In this document: in pieces, positions 49,084-58,473 of the stretch
Layout: each line of letters begins with the position of its first letter
Position numbering within the stretch: position 1 is the first letter of the stretch
Source: a virus
Direction: 5' to 3' (one strand)
IMG/VR virus record: IMGVR_UViG_3300020122_000665
Location: 21,476 to 85,475 of that record
Length of the DNA: 64,000 nucleotides
Made by a program: the position numbers and the translations under genes
Notes under the pieces: model-generated
What the model was told of the DNA's origin: nothing
Seen by the model: the letters and a program-made list of their open reading frames with translations, nothing else
The model's database searches: none

Positions 49084-50597
49084 GTGAGCACCGGGACTTC
49101 GATGAGATTGATGAGCGACAGCTCGATATTCGGCACGCCGGAGTCGCTGTAGTCGATGTCGACGTCCTTCACGTACCAGAGGTTCGACGTCTTCACGCGC
49201 GCCGCACGCACGGCCAGGCGAGCGTAGCCCTCCTCGCAGCCCAGTTCGTCGACGAGAAACGCCACCGCGTCGCTATCGCTGCCGTCGCGCAGCCTCGCAG
49301 TGAGCACCGGCTCGACCTCGACGGTCACGCGATTGCCGTTCTGCAGCCGCAGCGCCACCGCGTCCCACACGGGAGTCGACAGCTTGATCTCGCACTCCTG
49401 CGACCCGATCGCCTTCCACACCAGCTTCGCGTACTCGAGCACCGCGTCCGGCGTGTGGACGGCGCGCAGGTAGAAGACGTCACGATCTGGCGGTTCGATA
49501 ACGTGAGCAGGCGCAGCACCGGTGGCATTGCGGTGCTTCGGCTTGCCCTTCGCCTTCGCCGCCTTGACCTGCTCGCGCGCGTCCTGGCCGATCGATTTGA
49601 CGACGCCCTTGACCATGTGCTTGTCGAGCGGAACCGCATTGTCGCGCGGCCACACCTTCTCGATGCGCGTGCACGTGTCGTCGTCGAAGGCGATGACCCG
49701 GATGCCCTTGCGCCGGCGAATGAATTTCTTCGAGCGCGACACCTTCGAGGTGTTGGCGTTCTCGTTGTTGAAGATGAAGTGAGCGACCGCCTCGTCGGTG
49801 GTGGACACCTTCTCCCCGGGGTCGCCGAAGGCCTCCTCGGGCTTTCGCACGACGAGCTCGTTGAGCACGATGTTGACCGAGCGCCCGGCGATCGCGCAGA
49901 GGAACTCGATCACCTCCCAGGCGCTCATGTCGCTCTTCTGGAGCGGGATCGGCGCATTGACGTTGCGCTTCCCGGTGAGCTGCGCGAGCGAGTATTGCAG
50001 GGCCTCGGTGTTCCGCAGCAGGACGCGCGGGTTGCCTTCGTCGTCGTGCATGTCGGGGACGAAGTCGAGGATCCTCTTGATGGCCGTGCCGAGGTCGTCC
50101 GAGTAGTGCGGCATCGGGTCGACCTTCGAGCCGTTGCGCTTCACCGGCGCGAGCGGCTTGTGGTCGCGAAGCGGGAAGGAAAGATCCTTGAACTTCATCC
50201 GGTAGACGGGGACTTCGTCGCCGTCCTCACCGTCGCCGAGTTCGCCGTCGCCGACGAAGTGGATGTTTTCCCGAAACTCGATCTCGTTGTCGGGGCCTCC
50301 GGCGTCCGCCATGAAGAGCGTGACGAAGGAACTCTCGATCGTGTTCGTGTCGAAGCGGAAGAACGCGCCGTCGAAGTCGATCTCGCAGGTCGTCGGGTGG
50401 CTGTGCGAGCGGCGCGCGAGCTTCACGCGCTTCGGCGGCAGGTGAAGCGTCTCCTGCACGCCGCCGATCACGACGACGAGCTCGGCCATAGCGCGCGGGA
50501 AGTAGACGCCCCCCTGCCCTAGCCCGCTGCGGATCGTGCCGTCGATGAAGTCCGACGGCTGCGCTCCCTGGAATGGGTTGCCCGCGTAATCATCCAA
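49080..50597 (-). CDS. baseplate hub protein (gpD/Mu gp44-like)
   Basis: 505 residues. VVVIGGVQETLHLPPKRVKL, ARRSHSHPTTCEIDF, then the central SDMSAWEVIEFLCAIAGRSV and IVLNELVVRKPE (gpD-like tail hub) and a C-terminal LWYVKDVDIDYSDSGVPNIE-type strand region match phage late control/hub proteins. A Lys-rich insertion (EQVKAAKAKGKPKHRNATGA) interrupts it near 345-365. It forms the central hub and holds the spike. Confidence 0.75.
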   Translation of the reverse strand: MDDYAGNPFQGAQPSDFIDGTIRSGLGQGGVYFPRAMAELVVVIGGVQETLHLPPKRVKLARRSHSHPTTCEIDFDGAFFRFDTNTIESSFVTLFMADAGGPDNEIEFRENIHFVGDGELGDGEDGDEVPVYRMKFKDLSFPLRDHKPLAPVKRNGSKVDPMPHYSDDLGTAIKRILDFVPDMHDDEGNPRVLLRNTEALQYSLAQLTGKRNVNAPIPLQKSDMSAWEVIEFLCAIAGRSVNIVLNELVVRKPEEAFGDPGEKVSTTDEAVAHFIFNNENANTSKVSRSKKFIRRRKGIRVIAFDDDTCTRIEKVWPRDNAVPLDKHMVKGVVKSIGQDAREQVKAAKAKGKPKHRNATGAAPAHVIEPPDRDVFYLRAVHTPDAVLEYAKLVWKAIGSQECEIKLSTPVWDAVALRLQNGNRVTVEVEPVLTARLRDGSDSDAVAFLVDELGCEEGYARLAVRAARVKTSNLWYVKDVDIDYSDSGVPNIELSLINLIEVPVLT

Positions 50598-52650
50598 TCA
50601 GCGACCCGAGGCTGCCGGGGTCGGTCGGGACGTGCGTGCGCAGCGCGTCCTTGATCGCCCTGGTGGTGGCGATGTGGATCCGATCCGGATCCTCGCCGTT
50701 GTTGATCTCCTGCGTGAGGTTCACGACGACGTTGACGGCAGCCTTCTTCCCCGGCTCGTTCTTGCCGGAGATCGCCAGGCTCGCGCCGGCCGGATGGTCC
50801 TCCTCCATCATCTTGCGGAACTTGGCGGGGTTGGCGAGCTTGTAGGCCTCCGTCGAGTCGTAGATGGGGAGCATCACCTTGCGGACCCACTCGTCTTGCT
50901 GAGATTGGGTGCCGCCGTCGAGGTTATTCTCCTTCATCCACGCGCGGACGCGAGCCTCGTCGACGCCGCCGAACTTGTTGTAGGCGCCCATCCGGCGCGC
51001 CATCTCCACCATGGGGAGCGCCTTGTTGCCGAGGTTGCGCGCCATCACCTCGAAGCCGTCGAGGTTCCCCGTCTTGCCGTTGTCGACGGCACCGCGCCAG
51101 TCGCCCATCGCCTCGATCACGTCAGCGTCGACGCCGTGGTTTTGCAGCACGGAGGCGAAGCGCCGGCGCGAGGCCACCATCTCCTTGTGGCCGCCGGTCG
51201 CCTTGTAGTAGCGCTCCACCTCGTCGCGCACGGCCGCGCCTTCGGCCTCGGCGAGCACGCGGCTCTTGTGGTTCTTGTCGACCTCTCCGGCGAGCACGTT
51301 GAGCGACGCGTAGAGCGCCGACAGCGCGCCGCCGACCTGGCCGAACTGACCCGGCAGCGCCGACAGCGACCCGGTGAGGATGCCGACCGCGTCCTGAAAG
51401 TGCTGCGTGCCGGTCCCGAGGTCGCTCACGTTGTTGGTGAAGCGCGCGACGGCGACGTTGACGCCGGACCGCATGACGGCGTTCGTCACGGTGCCGAGAG
51501 CACCCTCGAGACCACCCTGCAGCTTGTGGCCGTAGAGCTCCATCTGGCGGGTCATGCCGCCGCCCATGTTGACCATGGAGTATCCGGTCAGCTGCTTCCC
51601 CATCGTCAGCCCGGGCATTCCGCCGGAGACGCCGCCGAATCCCATCCCGACCGCGCCCATCGCGCGCTGCGCGAGCCACACCTCGGCGAGAACCTTGATC
51701 GACTCCTTGTTGTCGATGAGGAACGCACCGATCTGCTGGCCGTACTTCGACGCCTCGCGGAGCGCGTCGACGATGCCGTGGCCGAGCGCCTCCGCGGTCT
51801 TCAGAATCGATTCGCGGTTCTTCTCGAACCAGGCGTTGATCTCGACGAGCGCGCTCTTCGCTTGGTCGAAGAACGCCTTTCCGAAGGTGCGCATCACCAC
51901 CTTCTCGTAGCTCTGCGTCGTCGTGACGATGGCGCCCCACGTCTCGCCGTAGGCCTTCATCGCAGGCTCGAAGCCGGCCACGGCCTTGTTGATCGCCTCG
52001 ACGCGCTTCTCCGGCGAGAGCGCGTTGAAGCCGCCGCCGCCGTCGTCCATGAACCCGGCAAGCTTGCGGAAGAGCGGCGAGATGCTGCGCGCGTGCCCCT
52101 CGAGCATCTGCGACAGCGCGTGCCCCGTGCTGCCGGCGTCGATGCCGAACATCTTGCCGACGTTGCCGACCTTGTAGGCCATCTGCTCGATCTGGTCGAG
52201 CGTCATCCCCGAGTGCGCCCCGGAGGCGATGTTCATCTGGTTGATCTGGAGCAGGTCGTCGAACGTCCCGTGGAACGTCCGCGAGTGCTCGCGGATCTTG
52301 GTGAGCAGTGCGTCGCTGACGGAGAGGGCGCGATTGAATCCTTCGACGCCGTCGCCGATGCCGGTGAAGCGACCGGCCTGGATCATGCCGGCCATCGCGA
52401 TGCGCGTGCTCTCGAACTGGGCCGACAGGTTGATCAGCTTCTCGCCGAGCCCAACTGCGTCGTGCGCGAGCTGGTGGAATCCGAGGTAGCCGAGCGCGAA
52501 CTCGTTCATGTGCGAGAGCACGCCCTTCGTGTGCTCCGCGCTCTTCCCGAGGTGGTCCATCGCCTCGGCGCCGGCGCGCGCCTCGGGCGCGATCTGGCCG
52601 AGCCCCTGCGTCTCGTAGATCGTGACGACGCGGTAGGTCTCGTCGGCCAT
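50590..52650 (-). CDS. tail tape measure protein
   Basis: 686 residues, helical and Ala/Gly-rich. The N-terminal YRVVTIYETQGLGQIAPEAR and the TMP-core-like stretches (GVLSHMNEFALGYLGFHQLA, AMAGMIQAGRF, INQMNIASGAHSGMTLDQIE) fit. It lies after the tube and frameshifted chaperone genes, the fixed place of the tape measure. At about 0.15 nm per residue the tail would be roughly 100 nm. No lysozyme domain is seen in it. Confidence 0.85.
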   Translation of the reverse strand: MADETYRVVTIYETQGLGQIAPEARAGAEAMDHLGKSAEHTKGVLSHMNEFALGYLGFHQLAHDAVGLGEKLINLSAQFESTRIAMAGMIQAGRFTGIGDGVEGFNRALSVSDALLTKIREHSRTFHGTFDDLLQINQMNIASGAHSGMTLDQIEQMAYKVGNVGKMFGIDAGSTGHALSQMLEGHARSISPLFRKLAGFMDDGGGGFNALSPEKRVEAINKAVAGFEPAMKAYGETWGAIVTTTQSYEKVVMRTFGKAFFDQAKSALVEINAWFEKNRESILKTAEALGHGIVDALREASKYGQQIGAFLIDNKESIKVLAEVWLAQRAMGAVGMGFGGVSGGMPGLTMGKQLTGYSMVNMGGGMTRQMELYGHKLQGGLEGALGTVTNAVMRSGVNVAVARFTNNVSDLGTGTQHFQDAVGILTGSLSALPGQFGQVGGALSALYASLNVLAGEVDKNHKSRVLAEAEGAAVRDEVERYYKATGGHKEMVASRRRFASVLQNHGVDADVIEAMGDWRGAVDNGKTGNLDGFEVMARNLGNKALPMVEMARRMGAYNKFGGVDEARVRAWMKENNLDGGTQSQQDEWVRKVMLPIYDSTEAYKLANPAKFRKMMEEDHPAGASLAISGKNEPGKKAAVNVVVNLTQEINNGEDPDRIHIATTRAIKDALRTHVPTDPGSLGSLIG

Positions 52651-52653
52651 GAC

Positions 52654-53390
52654 CTACCTCCGCGTCCTGTTGATCTGCCGCCCGCGCGCGTCGAGCAGCA
52701 CGGGCTCCTTCTTCTTGTCGTCGTTGCCGTTGAACTCGCGGGTCAGCCTGCCGACGACGTTCGACCAGCGGACGATCTCGGAGATCGACCAGCGCTTGAC
52801 CTTCTCGATGTCCTGATTGCCGTGGACCGCGAGAATCCCTACCCGACGATCGAGCGGGTCAATCTCGTCGTCGCCATGCTTTTTTTTGGAGCGAAGGTCT
52901 CCTCGAGGATCCGCGAGTAGAGGAGGCCGTAGTCGAGCGGAAACGTGTTGAAGAGCTCCTTCAGCGTCGGCCCGGTGACGGCGAGGATCTGATAGTTGAC
53001 GGGGATCCAGCCGCCGCCGGCGAGCTTGCCGCGCTTATGCGGGGCCGACGGAGGGTCGATCGCGTCGAGCATCGCGTCGATGTCGACGATGACGGAGTCG
53101 ACCTCGTTCTGATTCTCGTCGAGGAGGTTCGGATCGAACCCGAGCTCGCCGAGCGTCGCCTTGCGCTTCAGGTAGACGTCCGGCACCTCGTCGAGGGTGA
53201 CGAACTTGAGCGAGGCCATCACCTGCTCGCGCGTGAGGAGCGCCTCCTGCTTGACCGGATCCTTCTCGATGCCCGCGCGCTCCTTGCAGGCGTCGATGTC
53301 GTCGAGCCCGAGCGCCACGAACTTGACCGCGCGCAGCGACTGCGGCAGGCGCATCCGGTAGATCGTCTTCGGCCCTCCTCCGATGGCCAT
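52654..53390 (-). CDS. tail assembly chaperone, -1 frameshift product
   Basis: Reading the 52839-53390 gene and shifting -1 on the A heptamer at 52887-52881 joins residue 170 to 75 further residues (KHGDDEIDPLDRRVGILAVH ... RGRQINRTRR) and ends at 52654. This gives a 245-residue protein. The extra frame is open, has no start of its own and stops just before the tape measure ATG. Lambda G-T and P2 E/E' have the same gene order and -1 shift between tube and tape measure. Confidence 0.7.
52839..53390 (-). CDS. tail assembly chaperone, zero-frame product
   Basis: 183 residues, after the tube gene by 3 bases. MAIGGGPKTIYRMRLPQSLR, a helical body (KEALLTREQVMASL type) and an acidic middle end in APKKSMATTRLTRSIVG. 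The last 13 residues are read from the frame that competes with the -1 shift. It probably coats the tape measure protein during tail assembly and is not in the virion. Confidence 0.7.
   Translation of the reverse strand: MAIGGGPKTIYRMRLPQSLRAVKFVALGLDDIDACKERAGIEKDPVKQEALLTREQVMASLKFVTLDEVPDVYLKRKATLGELGFDPNLLDENQNEVDSVIVDIDAMLDAIDPPSAPHKRGKLAGGGWIPVNYQILAVTGPTLKELFNTFPLDYGLLYSRILEETFAPKKSMATTRLTRSIVG
52880..52887 (-). other. slippery site for -1 frameshifting
   Basis: On the minus strand cca aaa aaa agc: eight consecutive A, heptamer A AAA AAA in the zero frame. It is the only A8 run I noticed in the coding regions of this GC-rich sequence. It lies at the 3' end of the chaperone gene. Confidence 0.7.
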
Positions 53391-53393
53391 GGG

Positions 53394-53858
53394 TTAGGCC
53401 TTCCCGACGGCGATGCCGCGGCCGCGCGCGTTCACCGATACCTTGTTGCGAGCCTCGGCGCCGCCCATCGCCATCTTCCATCCGAAGACGCCGTTCAGAA
53501 GCGACAGCGACTCGAAGTCGCCGAGGCGCTCGGTGAAGAGCATGATCACGCTCAGATCGTCGACCGACACCCTCGCGTCGCGCTGCTGCTCGATCTGCTC
53601 GAAGGTCTGGATGATGGTGAGCTTCGGGACGAAGAAGGTCCCATCCCACGTCCAACCGCGCCGACGGTGATCCGGCTGGTTGAGCGGGTCGCCCATGAGC
53701 TTGTCGTCGTGCTCGACGTAGACGGCCCCGACGTTGCCGGACTCCCACTCCGTCTCGACGTCGCCGATCGGCGAGCCGTTGCGGAGAAAGCGGAGCCGCA
53801 CGTCGGCGCCGTCCATGCGCAGCTTGGGGAGGGAGGGATCGCCGATCGGACCGGCCAT
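53394..53858 (-). CDS. tail tube protein
   Basis: 154 residues, the normal size. LRMDGADVRLRFLRNGSPIG, ETEWESGNVGAVYVEHDDKL and KMAMGGAEARNKVSVNARGR are spread through a beta-rich protein. It lies directly downstream of the sheath gene, which is the standard contractile-tail order. It polymerises into the inner tube. Confidence 0.8.
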   Translation of the reverse strand: MAGPIGDPSLPKLRMDGADVRLRFLRNGSPIGDVETEWESGNVGAVYVEHDDKLMGDPLNQPDHRRRGWTWDGTFFVPKLTIIQTFEQIEQQRDARVSVDDLSVIMLFTERLGDFESLSLLNGVFGWKMAMGGAEARNKVSVNARGRGIAVGKA

Positions 53859-53961
53859 GGGTGGCTCCTTGCGCCGAGCGGATCCGCGCGGCGTGCGGCG
53901 GCGCGCGCGAGCGCGCCCTGTTGGTTTTTCAGGGAGGGAGAGACGGCGGGAGAGGCGAGAA

Positions 53962-55833
53962 CTACGTGCCGACGGACGGCTGCGTACCGATGTTCTTGTA
54001 GAAGAAGATCTTCTCCTTCACCGACGGGACGACCGCGGTGACGGCAATGCCCTCCTCGCCGGCGGCGATGGAAGCGACGTCGTTCACCGAGTCGATATCG
54101 GTGAAGAACATCGGGTTACCTGGGGACCACTGCGGGTAGGACGCCGTGGTGCTCTTGTCGGCGACGTTGACGCGGAGGCCCGCCTCGGAGCGAAGGAACG
54201 AATCGACGGCGGCCTTGTCGAGCCGCCGCTCGGTCGCCGTGTTGGGCCCGTTGATCGAGTCCTCCATCGCGAGCCCGACGGCCTTCTCGAGGTAGCGGAT
54301 GCACTTCTGCGTGACGATGAAACGCTCGTTGAGGTCGAGGCTGGTGGTGCGGTCGTGGAGCGGGATGTAGCCGCCCTTCTTCGCCTTGATCGGGAGCTGG
54401 ATCCCGTTCTCGGTCGCCTCGTTGCGGATTCCCTCGTCGGTGGAGTCGAAGTTGTTGCCGGAGACGTTGTTGGGGATCGAGCTGACGCCGTTGTAGTAGT
54501 CGATCACGTCCTTCTTGCGCCAGGCGGCCGACTCCTGCGGCTGCAGCTGCGAATCCGCCGCGGCGATGAACGACCAGAACGGCGTGAGCTGCTCGACGTT
54601 GTTGATGTCGCGCGTGTAGACCCACGTCGAGAAGCGCGCCCGCTTGTCGCGGTAGGTGCCGACCTCGGTCTTCACCGTCGACCACGAACTCGCCTGCAGG
54701 CTCTGGATGTTGGCGAAGCGGTCCTTCTTCGACTGGATCAGCGTGAGCAGCGCGGCGTTGACCGCCGGGCGCAGCGAGTCGCTGCAATCGTCGAAGCCCA
54801 TCTCGAGCACGTCCTCCTGGCTGGCGAGGGCGGTGATGGCCGTCGAGTAGTCGGAGGAAGCGATGGCGGCGCCGTCGGAGCCGCCGACAAAGGCGTAGGT
54901 GCCGTTCGCGGGCCGCGTGACGGGCGCCACGCCGCCGACGTTGACGAGCGCGAAGCTCGTCACGAGCAGGTCCGTGGTGAAGTCGGGCAGGATCGCCGTG
55001 GCGATCGTCTGGAGCCCGGCGTAGCGCTTCGTCGTCTGCGCCTTGGTGCCGACGAGCTGCACCGTCAGATCGAAGTGGTTCGCGACGCCGTCGCCCGCGG
55101 CGGCCACGACCGCCTGAATCGCGTTGCCGACGCCCGCGCCCGGGAAGCGCCCGATCAGCTTCGCCACCGCGTTGCCGCTCGAGTCGAGCAGGTAGCAGAC
55201 CGACTGCGACCACCCCGTCGTGTTGAGCGTCGGCAGCGCGGCGGCGTCGCCCTGCGCGCCCTGGTGGCTGTAGGTCAGCGACGCGGTGTTGGCGATCTTG
55301 CCGGCGGTCGCGATGTTGCCGGCGACCAGCACCTCGTAGATGTCGTAGCTCGTCGCCCCGGGGACCACGGACCAGGCGAGGTCGTTGTGGTTCGATCCGT
55401 TGAGCGTCGCGTTGCCGTTGGTGACGATCGCGAGGGCCGAGCCCTGGGTGGCGCCGGCGGCGTTCTTCGCGACGATGGCGTACTTGTACGTCGTGGCGCC
55501 GGGGGTTCCGACGACGGTCACGGTCGGCGGATCGGGCGGGAGGATTCCCTGCAGGCCGCCGAGCACGCGCGAGAGCGTCCACGGGCACGCCGCGCGGTTG
55601 GTGAGCGCGAGGTAGCCCGGCGACGTACGCGCGCTCCCGTCGGGGAAGTAGGTGTTCTTGAGGTCGGCCGGCGACACCGTCGCGTAGGCGACCTCGACGG
55701 GCCCCCACTCCGTCTGCAGCGCCATGCCGACGCGCTCGTTCGAGACGCCGCGGATGACGCGCGGCTGCGCGACGGGGATGGAATAGAAGCCGGGCTGCCG
55801 CGCGAGCGCGCGGTTCGCGATCTCGATCGCCAT
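53962..55833 (-). CDS. contractile tail sheath protein
   Basis: 623 residues. The conserved C-terminal half includes NVEQLTPFWSFIAAADSQLQ, RNEATENGIQLPIKAKKGGY and LHDRTTSLDLNERFIVTQKC (sheath handshake region). An insertion at about 100-210 reads as an Ig/FN3-like domain (TVTVVGTPGATTYKYAIVAK, VVPGATSYDIYEVLVAG). This would project from the tail surface. It makes the virion a myovirus-type particle. Confidence 0.88.
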   Translation of the reverse strand: MAIEIANRALARQPGFYSIPVAQPRVIRGVSNERVGMALQTEWGPVEVAYATVSPADLKNTYFPDGSARTSPGYLALTNRAACPWTLSRVLGGLQGILPPDPPTVTVVGTPGATTYKYAIVAKNAAGATQGSALAIVTNGNATLNGSNHNDLAWSVVPGATSYDIYEVLVAGNIATAGKIANTASLTYSHQGAQGDAAALPTLNTTGWSQSVCYLLDSSGNAVAKLIGRFPGAGVGNAIQAVVAAAGDGVANHFDLTVQLVGTKAQTTKRYAGLQTIATAILPDFTTDLLVTSFALVNVGGVAPVTRPANGTYAFVGGSDGAAIASSDYSTAITALASQEDVLEMGFDDCSDSLRPAVNAALLTLIQSKKDRFANIQSLQASSWSTVKTEVGTYRDKRARFSTWVYTRDINNVEQLTPFWSFIAAADSQLQPQESAAWRKKDVIDYYNGVSSIPNNVSGNNFDSTDEGIRNEATENGIQLPIKAKKGGYIPLHDRTTSLDLNERFIVTQKCIRYLEKAVGLAMEDSINGPNTATERRLDKAAVDSFLRSEAGLRVNVADKSTTASYPQWSPGNPMFFTDIDSVNDVASIAAGEEGIAVTAVVPSVKEKIFFYKNIGTQPSVGT

Positions 55834-55875
55834 CGGGTGTGCCTCGCTGGTGAAGGTGGAAAGGGGCGGAGGAGA

Positions 55876-56502
55876 TCAGCCCGGCGAGCCCTTGACGGTG
55901 CGGACCTGCGTCTGCACGAGCGCGGCGGTGATCTGGTCGACGAGCCGGCACTGGACCATGCAGGGCCAGCGCATCATCGACGAGCCGGTCTGCACCGCCT
56001 GGCTCGACTCGGAGAGCTGCGGGAAGTGATCGAACGAGAAGCTCGCCACGATGCTGTAGAGGTCGGGGACCACCAGCGAGAGCGGCGACTGACCCTTCGT
56101 GTAGTCGGAGCCCTTCGTGTCACCGCCGAGAGTGACGAACGCCGGCTGACCAATGATGTCGCGCAGCGCGGCGTTGAGCTCGTCGCGCGTCGTCGTGTAC
56201 TGCGTCCACACGTCGAGCTGCAGGCCGAAGTCGGCGAGCCCGTAGCTGTAGAGCACGGTGCCCTGCACGCCCGCCGTCGGCGTCACGCGGTGGACCGACG
56301 GCTGATACTCGCGCACCTTCGGCGCCACCTCTGGAACAACGACGGTGATCGTCGGGTCCGTGAAGTTCGCGCCCGTGGGCCACGCCTCCTCGACGAGCGC
56401 GGACGGATAGGTGGCCGTGATGCCGTCCACGACGCCCGGGATGCCGTTGCGGATGTAGTCGGCGAGCGCCTTCCTGCAGGCGACGCGCTCGTCGATGGCC
56501 AT
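55876..56502 (-). CDS. tail terminator or head-tail joining protein
   Basis: 208 residues. MAIDERVACRKALADYIRNG, then a beta body (TVLYSYGLADFGLQLDVWTQ, YTTTRDELNAALRDIIGQPA). The pattern of a sub-200-residue domain with TRDELxxAL just upstream of the sheath fits the terminator that stops tube growth. No diagnostic motif. Confidence 0.6.
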   Translation of the reverse strand: MAIDERVACRKALADYIRNGIPGVVDGITATYPSALVEEAWPTGANFTDPTITVVVPEVAPKVREYQPSVHRVTPTAGVQGTVLYSYGLADFGLQLDVWTQYTTTRDELNAALRDIIGQPAFVTLGGDTKGSDYTKGQSPLSLVVPDLYSIVASFSFDHFPQLSESSQAVQTGSSMMRWPCMVQCRLVDQITAALVQTQVRTVKGSPG

Positions 56503-56505
56503 GGG

Positions 56506-56967
56506 CTACCTCGCTGCGAGCGCGCGGGCGATGAGCACGCGCAGGATCTTCTTCGCCTCCGGCAGCCGGCTACGAACGAACCACGTGGGCGCCGTCCCGA
56601 CGGTGGCGATCTTCAGCCACAGTCCGTGGGCCATGCGCTGAATGTCCCGCTCCGGAAGATTCGGGTTGTGGCGACGCACCCAATCGACGAGCGGCTCGAG
56701 CGGCGCGCGGTGCGGGCGCGATCCGCGCTCGACCGCCGCCGCGTGCGGCGCCTCGAAGCGCACCTCGGGGCCGTCGGGCGCATCTGACACGACGCGCACC
56801 GACTGGCCGAGCTGCCCTTGATCCTTCGGCGCCGCTTCCGCGACGATCTCCGACCACAGCGTCGCAGCCTCGATCACCGCGGCCTTCACGCGCTCTTGCC
56901 GACGCTCCTCCGCCGCGAGCAGCCGCGATCCGATGCTGCCGGGAGAGACCCGGTAGTCGTCGGCCAT
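56506..56967 (-). CDS. HK97 gp10-like head-tail protein
   Basis: 153 residues. AATLWSEIVAEAAPKDQGQL, then SVRVV and VRFEAPHAAAVERGSRPHRA and a basic C-terminus follow the HK97 gp10 layout (helix, APxxTGxLxxS-like turn, YAxxVExG-like turn). It forms part of the neck or tail completion. The gene starts one base after the stop of the 56968 gene. Confidence 0.75.
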   Translation of the reverse strand: MADDYRVSPGSIGSRLLAAEERRQERVKAAVIEAATLWSEIVAEAAPKDQGQLGQSVRVVSDAPDGPEVRFEAPHAAAVERGSRPHRAPLEPLVDWVRRHNPNLPERDIQRMAHGLWLKIATVGTAPTWFVRSRLPEAKKILRVLIARALAAR

Positions 56968-57456
56968 TTACGGGATCGAGCCGAGGAGCCCGATCATCTT
57001 TCGACGGACGGTGATCTGATAGCCGAAGGCCTTGCCCCACTCGAGCCCGCCGACCGGCGCGCACTCGAAGGACCCTTCGTCGCCGGTGAGAATCCAGCAG
57101 CACTCCTGATTGACGGCGAGGATGACCGGAACGATGTCGCTCGGCGAGTAGCCGCCGCCGGCGAAGACCGGCGTGATGCGGGAGATCCGAAGGTCGCCCT
57201 GCTGAAAGCGACCCGCGGAGTTGACGATCTCGACCTCGGTCACCATGCGCACCTTCGGCGGCGCGCCGTTGGAAACGGTGAAGTCGAGATCCTCGTTCGT
57301 GCTCACCGCGCCCTTGGTTCCAGGCCGACATGGCGCGCCGTTGACCGTCCAGGTTCTGATGCGCCGCGTGACGGCGTACCGACGGAAGCCGAGCCTCGCC
57401 ATGATCTGGCGCGCCCGGTTGATCGGGCGAAGCACGCGATCGCGAACGGTGCTCAT
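56968..57456 (-). CDS. head-tail connector/neck protein, unknown family
   Basis: 162 residues: MSTVRDRVLRPINRARQIMA, then a beta domain (RRIRTWTVNGAPCRPGTKGA, IVNSAGRFQQGDLRISRI, YSPSDIVPVILAVNQECCWI). Position between connector and gp10-like genes implies a stopper-type protein. Confidence 0.55.
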   Translation of the reverse strand: MSTVRDRVLRPINRARQIMARLGFRRYAVTRRIRTWTVNGAPCRPGTKGAVSTNEDLDFTVSNGAPPKVRMVTEVEIVNSAGRFQQGDLRISRITPVFAGGGYSPSDIVPVILAVNQECCWILTGDEGSFECAPVGGLEWGKAFGYQITVRRKMIGLLGSIP

Positions 57457-57459
57457 GGG

Positions 57460-57837
57460 CTACGTCCCGAAGTAGCCGTCGGACGGCACCGTCTCGGTGT
57501 CGTAGACGTCCCGGTAGGGGTGGACGTCGAGATAGATCGACAGCTGGTTCACGTACTGCCTGCCGACCTTGCGCAGCGACTCCAGCTGCTTCTCGTGCGC
57601 AAAGCGCACGCCGTCCTCCGCCTGCAGCAGGTCGAGGTTGTTCAGAAAGACGTTCTCGAGCTGCGAGTCGACCTCGGCGAGCTTGGCGAGCATCGCGACG
57701 ACCGCGTTTCCGGCGTTCGTCGTCAGCGCGTTCATGATCGACTCGAGCTTTGGGTCGATCTCGCGGTTGAGCTCGGACCGTCCGAGGTAGTTGCGGATGG
57801 CGACCTTCTGATCCTCGGTGAAGACGAAGGTCGCCAT
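57460..57837 (-). CDS. head-tail connector protein, unknown family
   Basis: 125 residues, mostly helical: TEDQKVAIRNYLGRSELNRE, DSQLENVFLNNLDLLQAEDG, EKQLESLRKVGRQYVNQLSI. The size and fold suit an adaptor (gp6-like) on the portal. Function by position only. Confidence 0.55.
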   Translation of the reverse strand: MATFVFTEDQKVAIRNYLGRSELNREIDPKLESIMNALTTNAGNAVVAMLAKLAEVDSQLENVFLNNLDLLQAEDGVRFAHEKQLESLRKVGRQYVNQLSIYLDVHPYRDVYDTETVPSDGYFGT

Positions 57838-57840
57838 CTG

Positions 57841-58473
57841 CTACTCCTTGTCGGCGGAAGCCGCGGCGCGCGCGGCGCGCGGCGGCCGCTTGATCTGCGC
57901 CACCGCGCGCTGGATCGGGTTGTCGTCGGTGGTGACGTCGTCGTCGTCGGGCACGTCGTCGTCCTCGTCGGGATCCGCGCCGTCGTCGACGACGACGGGA
58001 CGCACGGGGCGCGGCTGCACCTCCTGCCGCTGCTCCGCGCGCGGCGCCGGGCGCTCCGGCGACGAATCGGGGTGCGGACCCTGCTCGAGCGGCAGGCCGC
58101 GCGACTTCACCGAGAAGGCGAACTTCGACGGGATGTCGCACTCGCCCTTGAGCGGCACCTTGTAGCGGATGCCGCCGAGCTCGAAGTCGAGCGGCTTCCC
58201 GTGCGCCGGGTGATCCTTCGCGACGCGATCGGCGATGCTGTGAAACTTCATGGTCTCCTCCTCCGGGTCGGTTTCTCCGACGGCGCGCCGATGCTCGCGA
58301 GCGCTGAGACGGCGCGCCTCCTCCTGCGTCTCTGCGACGAGCGGCCGCTCGCCACGGTCGAACTTCGCCTGCTCCTCAGCGACGATCTTTCGAGCTCCCT
58401 CTTCGGAGTAGCCTGCGGCGAGCACCACCTCGAGCGTGGGGGGCCAGGGCCTCCCCAGGTCGTCGACGAGCAC
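57841..58473 (-). CDS. head-region protein, unknown
   Basis: 210 residues from a GTG overlapping the upstream stop; a second start at ATG 58251 (MKFHSIADRVAKDHPAHGKP) has a better ribosome binding site, gaggagacc. N-terminal helical part (PTLEVVLAAGYSEEGARKIV), central LDFELGGIRYKVPLKGECDI, and an acidic stretch PDEDDDVPDDDDVTTDD. Two products from the two starts are possible. Confidence 0.5.
   Translation of the reverse strand: MLVDDLGRPWPPTLEVVLAAGYSEEGARKIVAEEQAKFDRGERPLVAETQEEARRLSAREHRRAVGETDPEEETMKFHSIADRVAKDHPAHGKPLDFELGGIRYKVPLKGECDIPSKFAFSVKSRGLPLEQGPHPDSSPERPAPRAEQRQEVQPRPVRPVVVDDGADPDEDDDVPDDDDVTTDDNPIQRAVAQIKRPPRAARAAASADKE

Noticed and set aside
53734-56787. Plus-strand open frame of about 1017 codons
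   Set aside because: Antisense shadow of the tube, sheath and terminator genes; no protein-like motifs.
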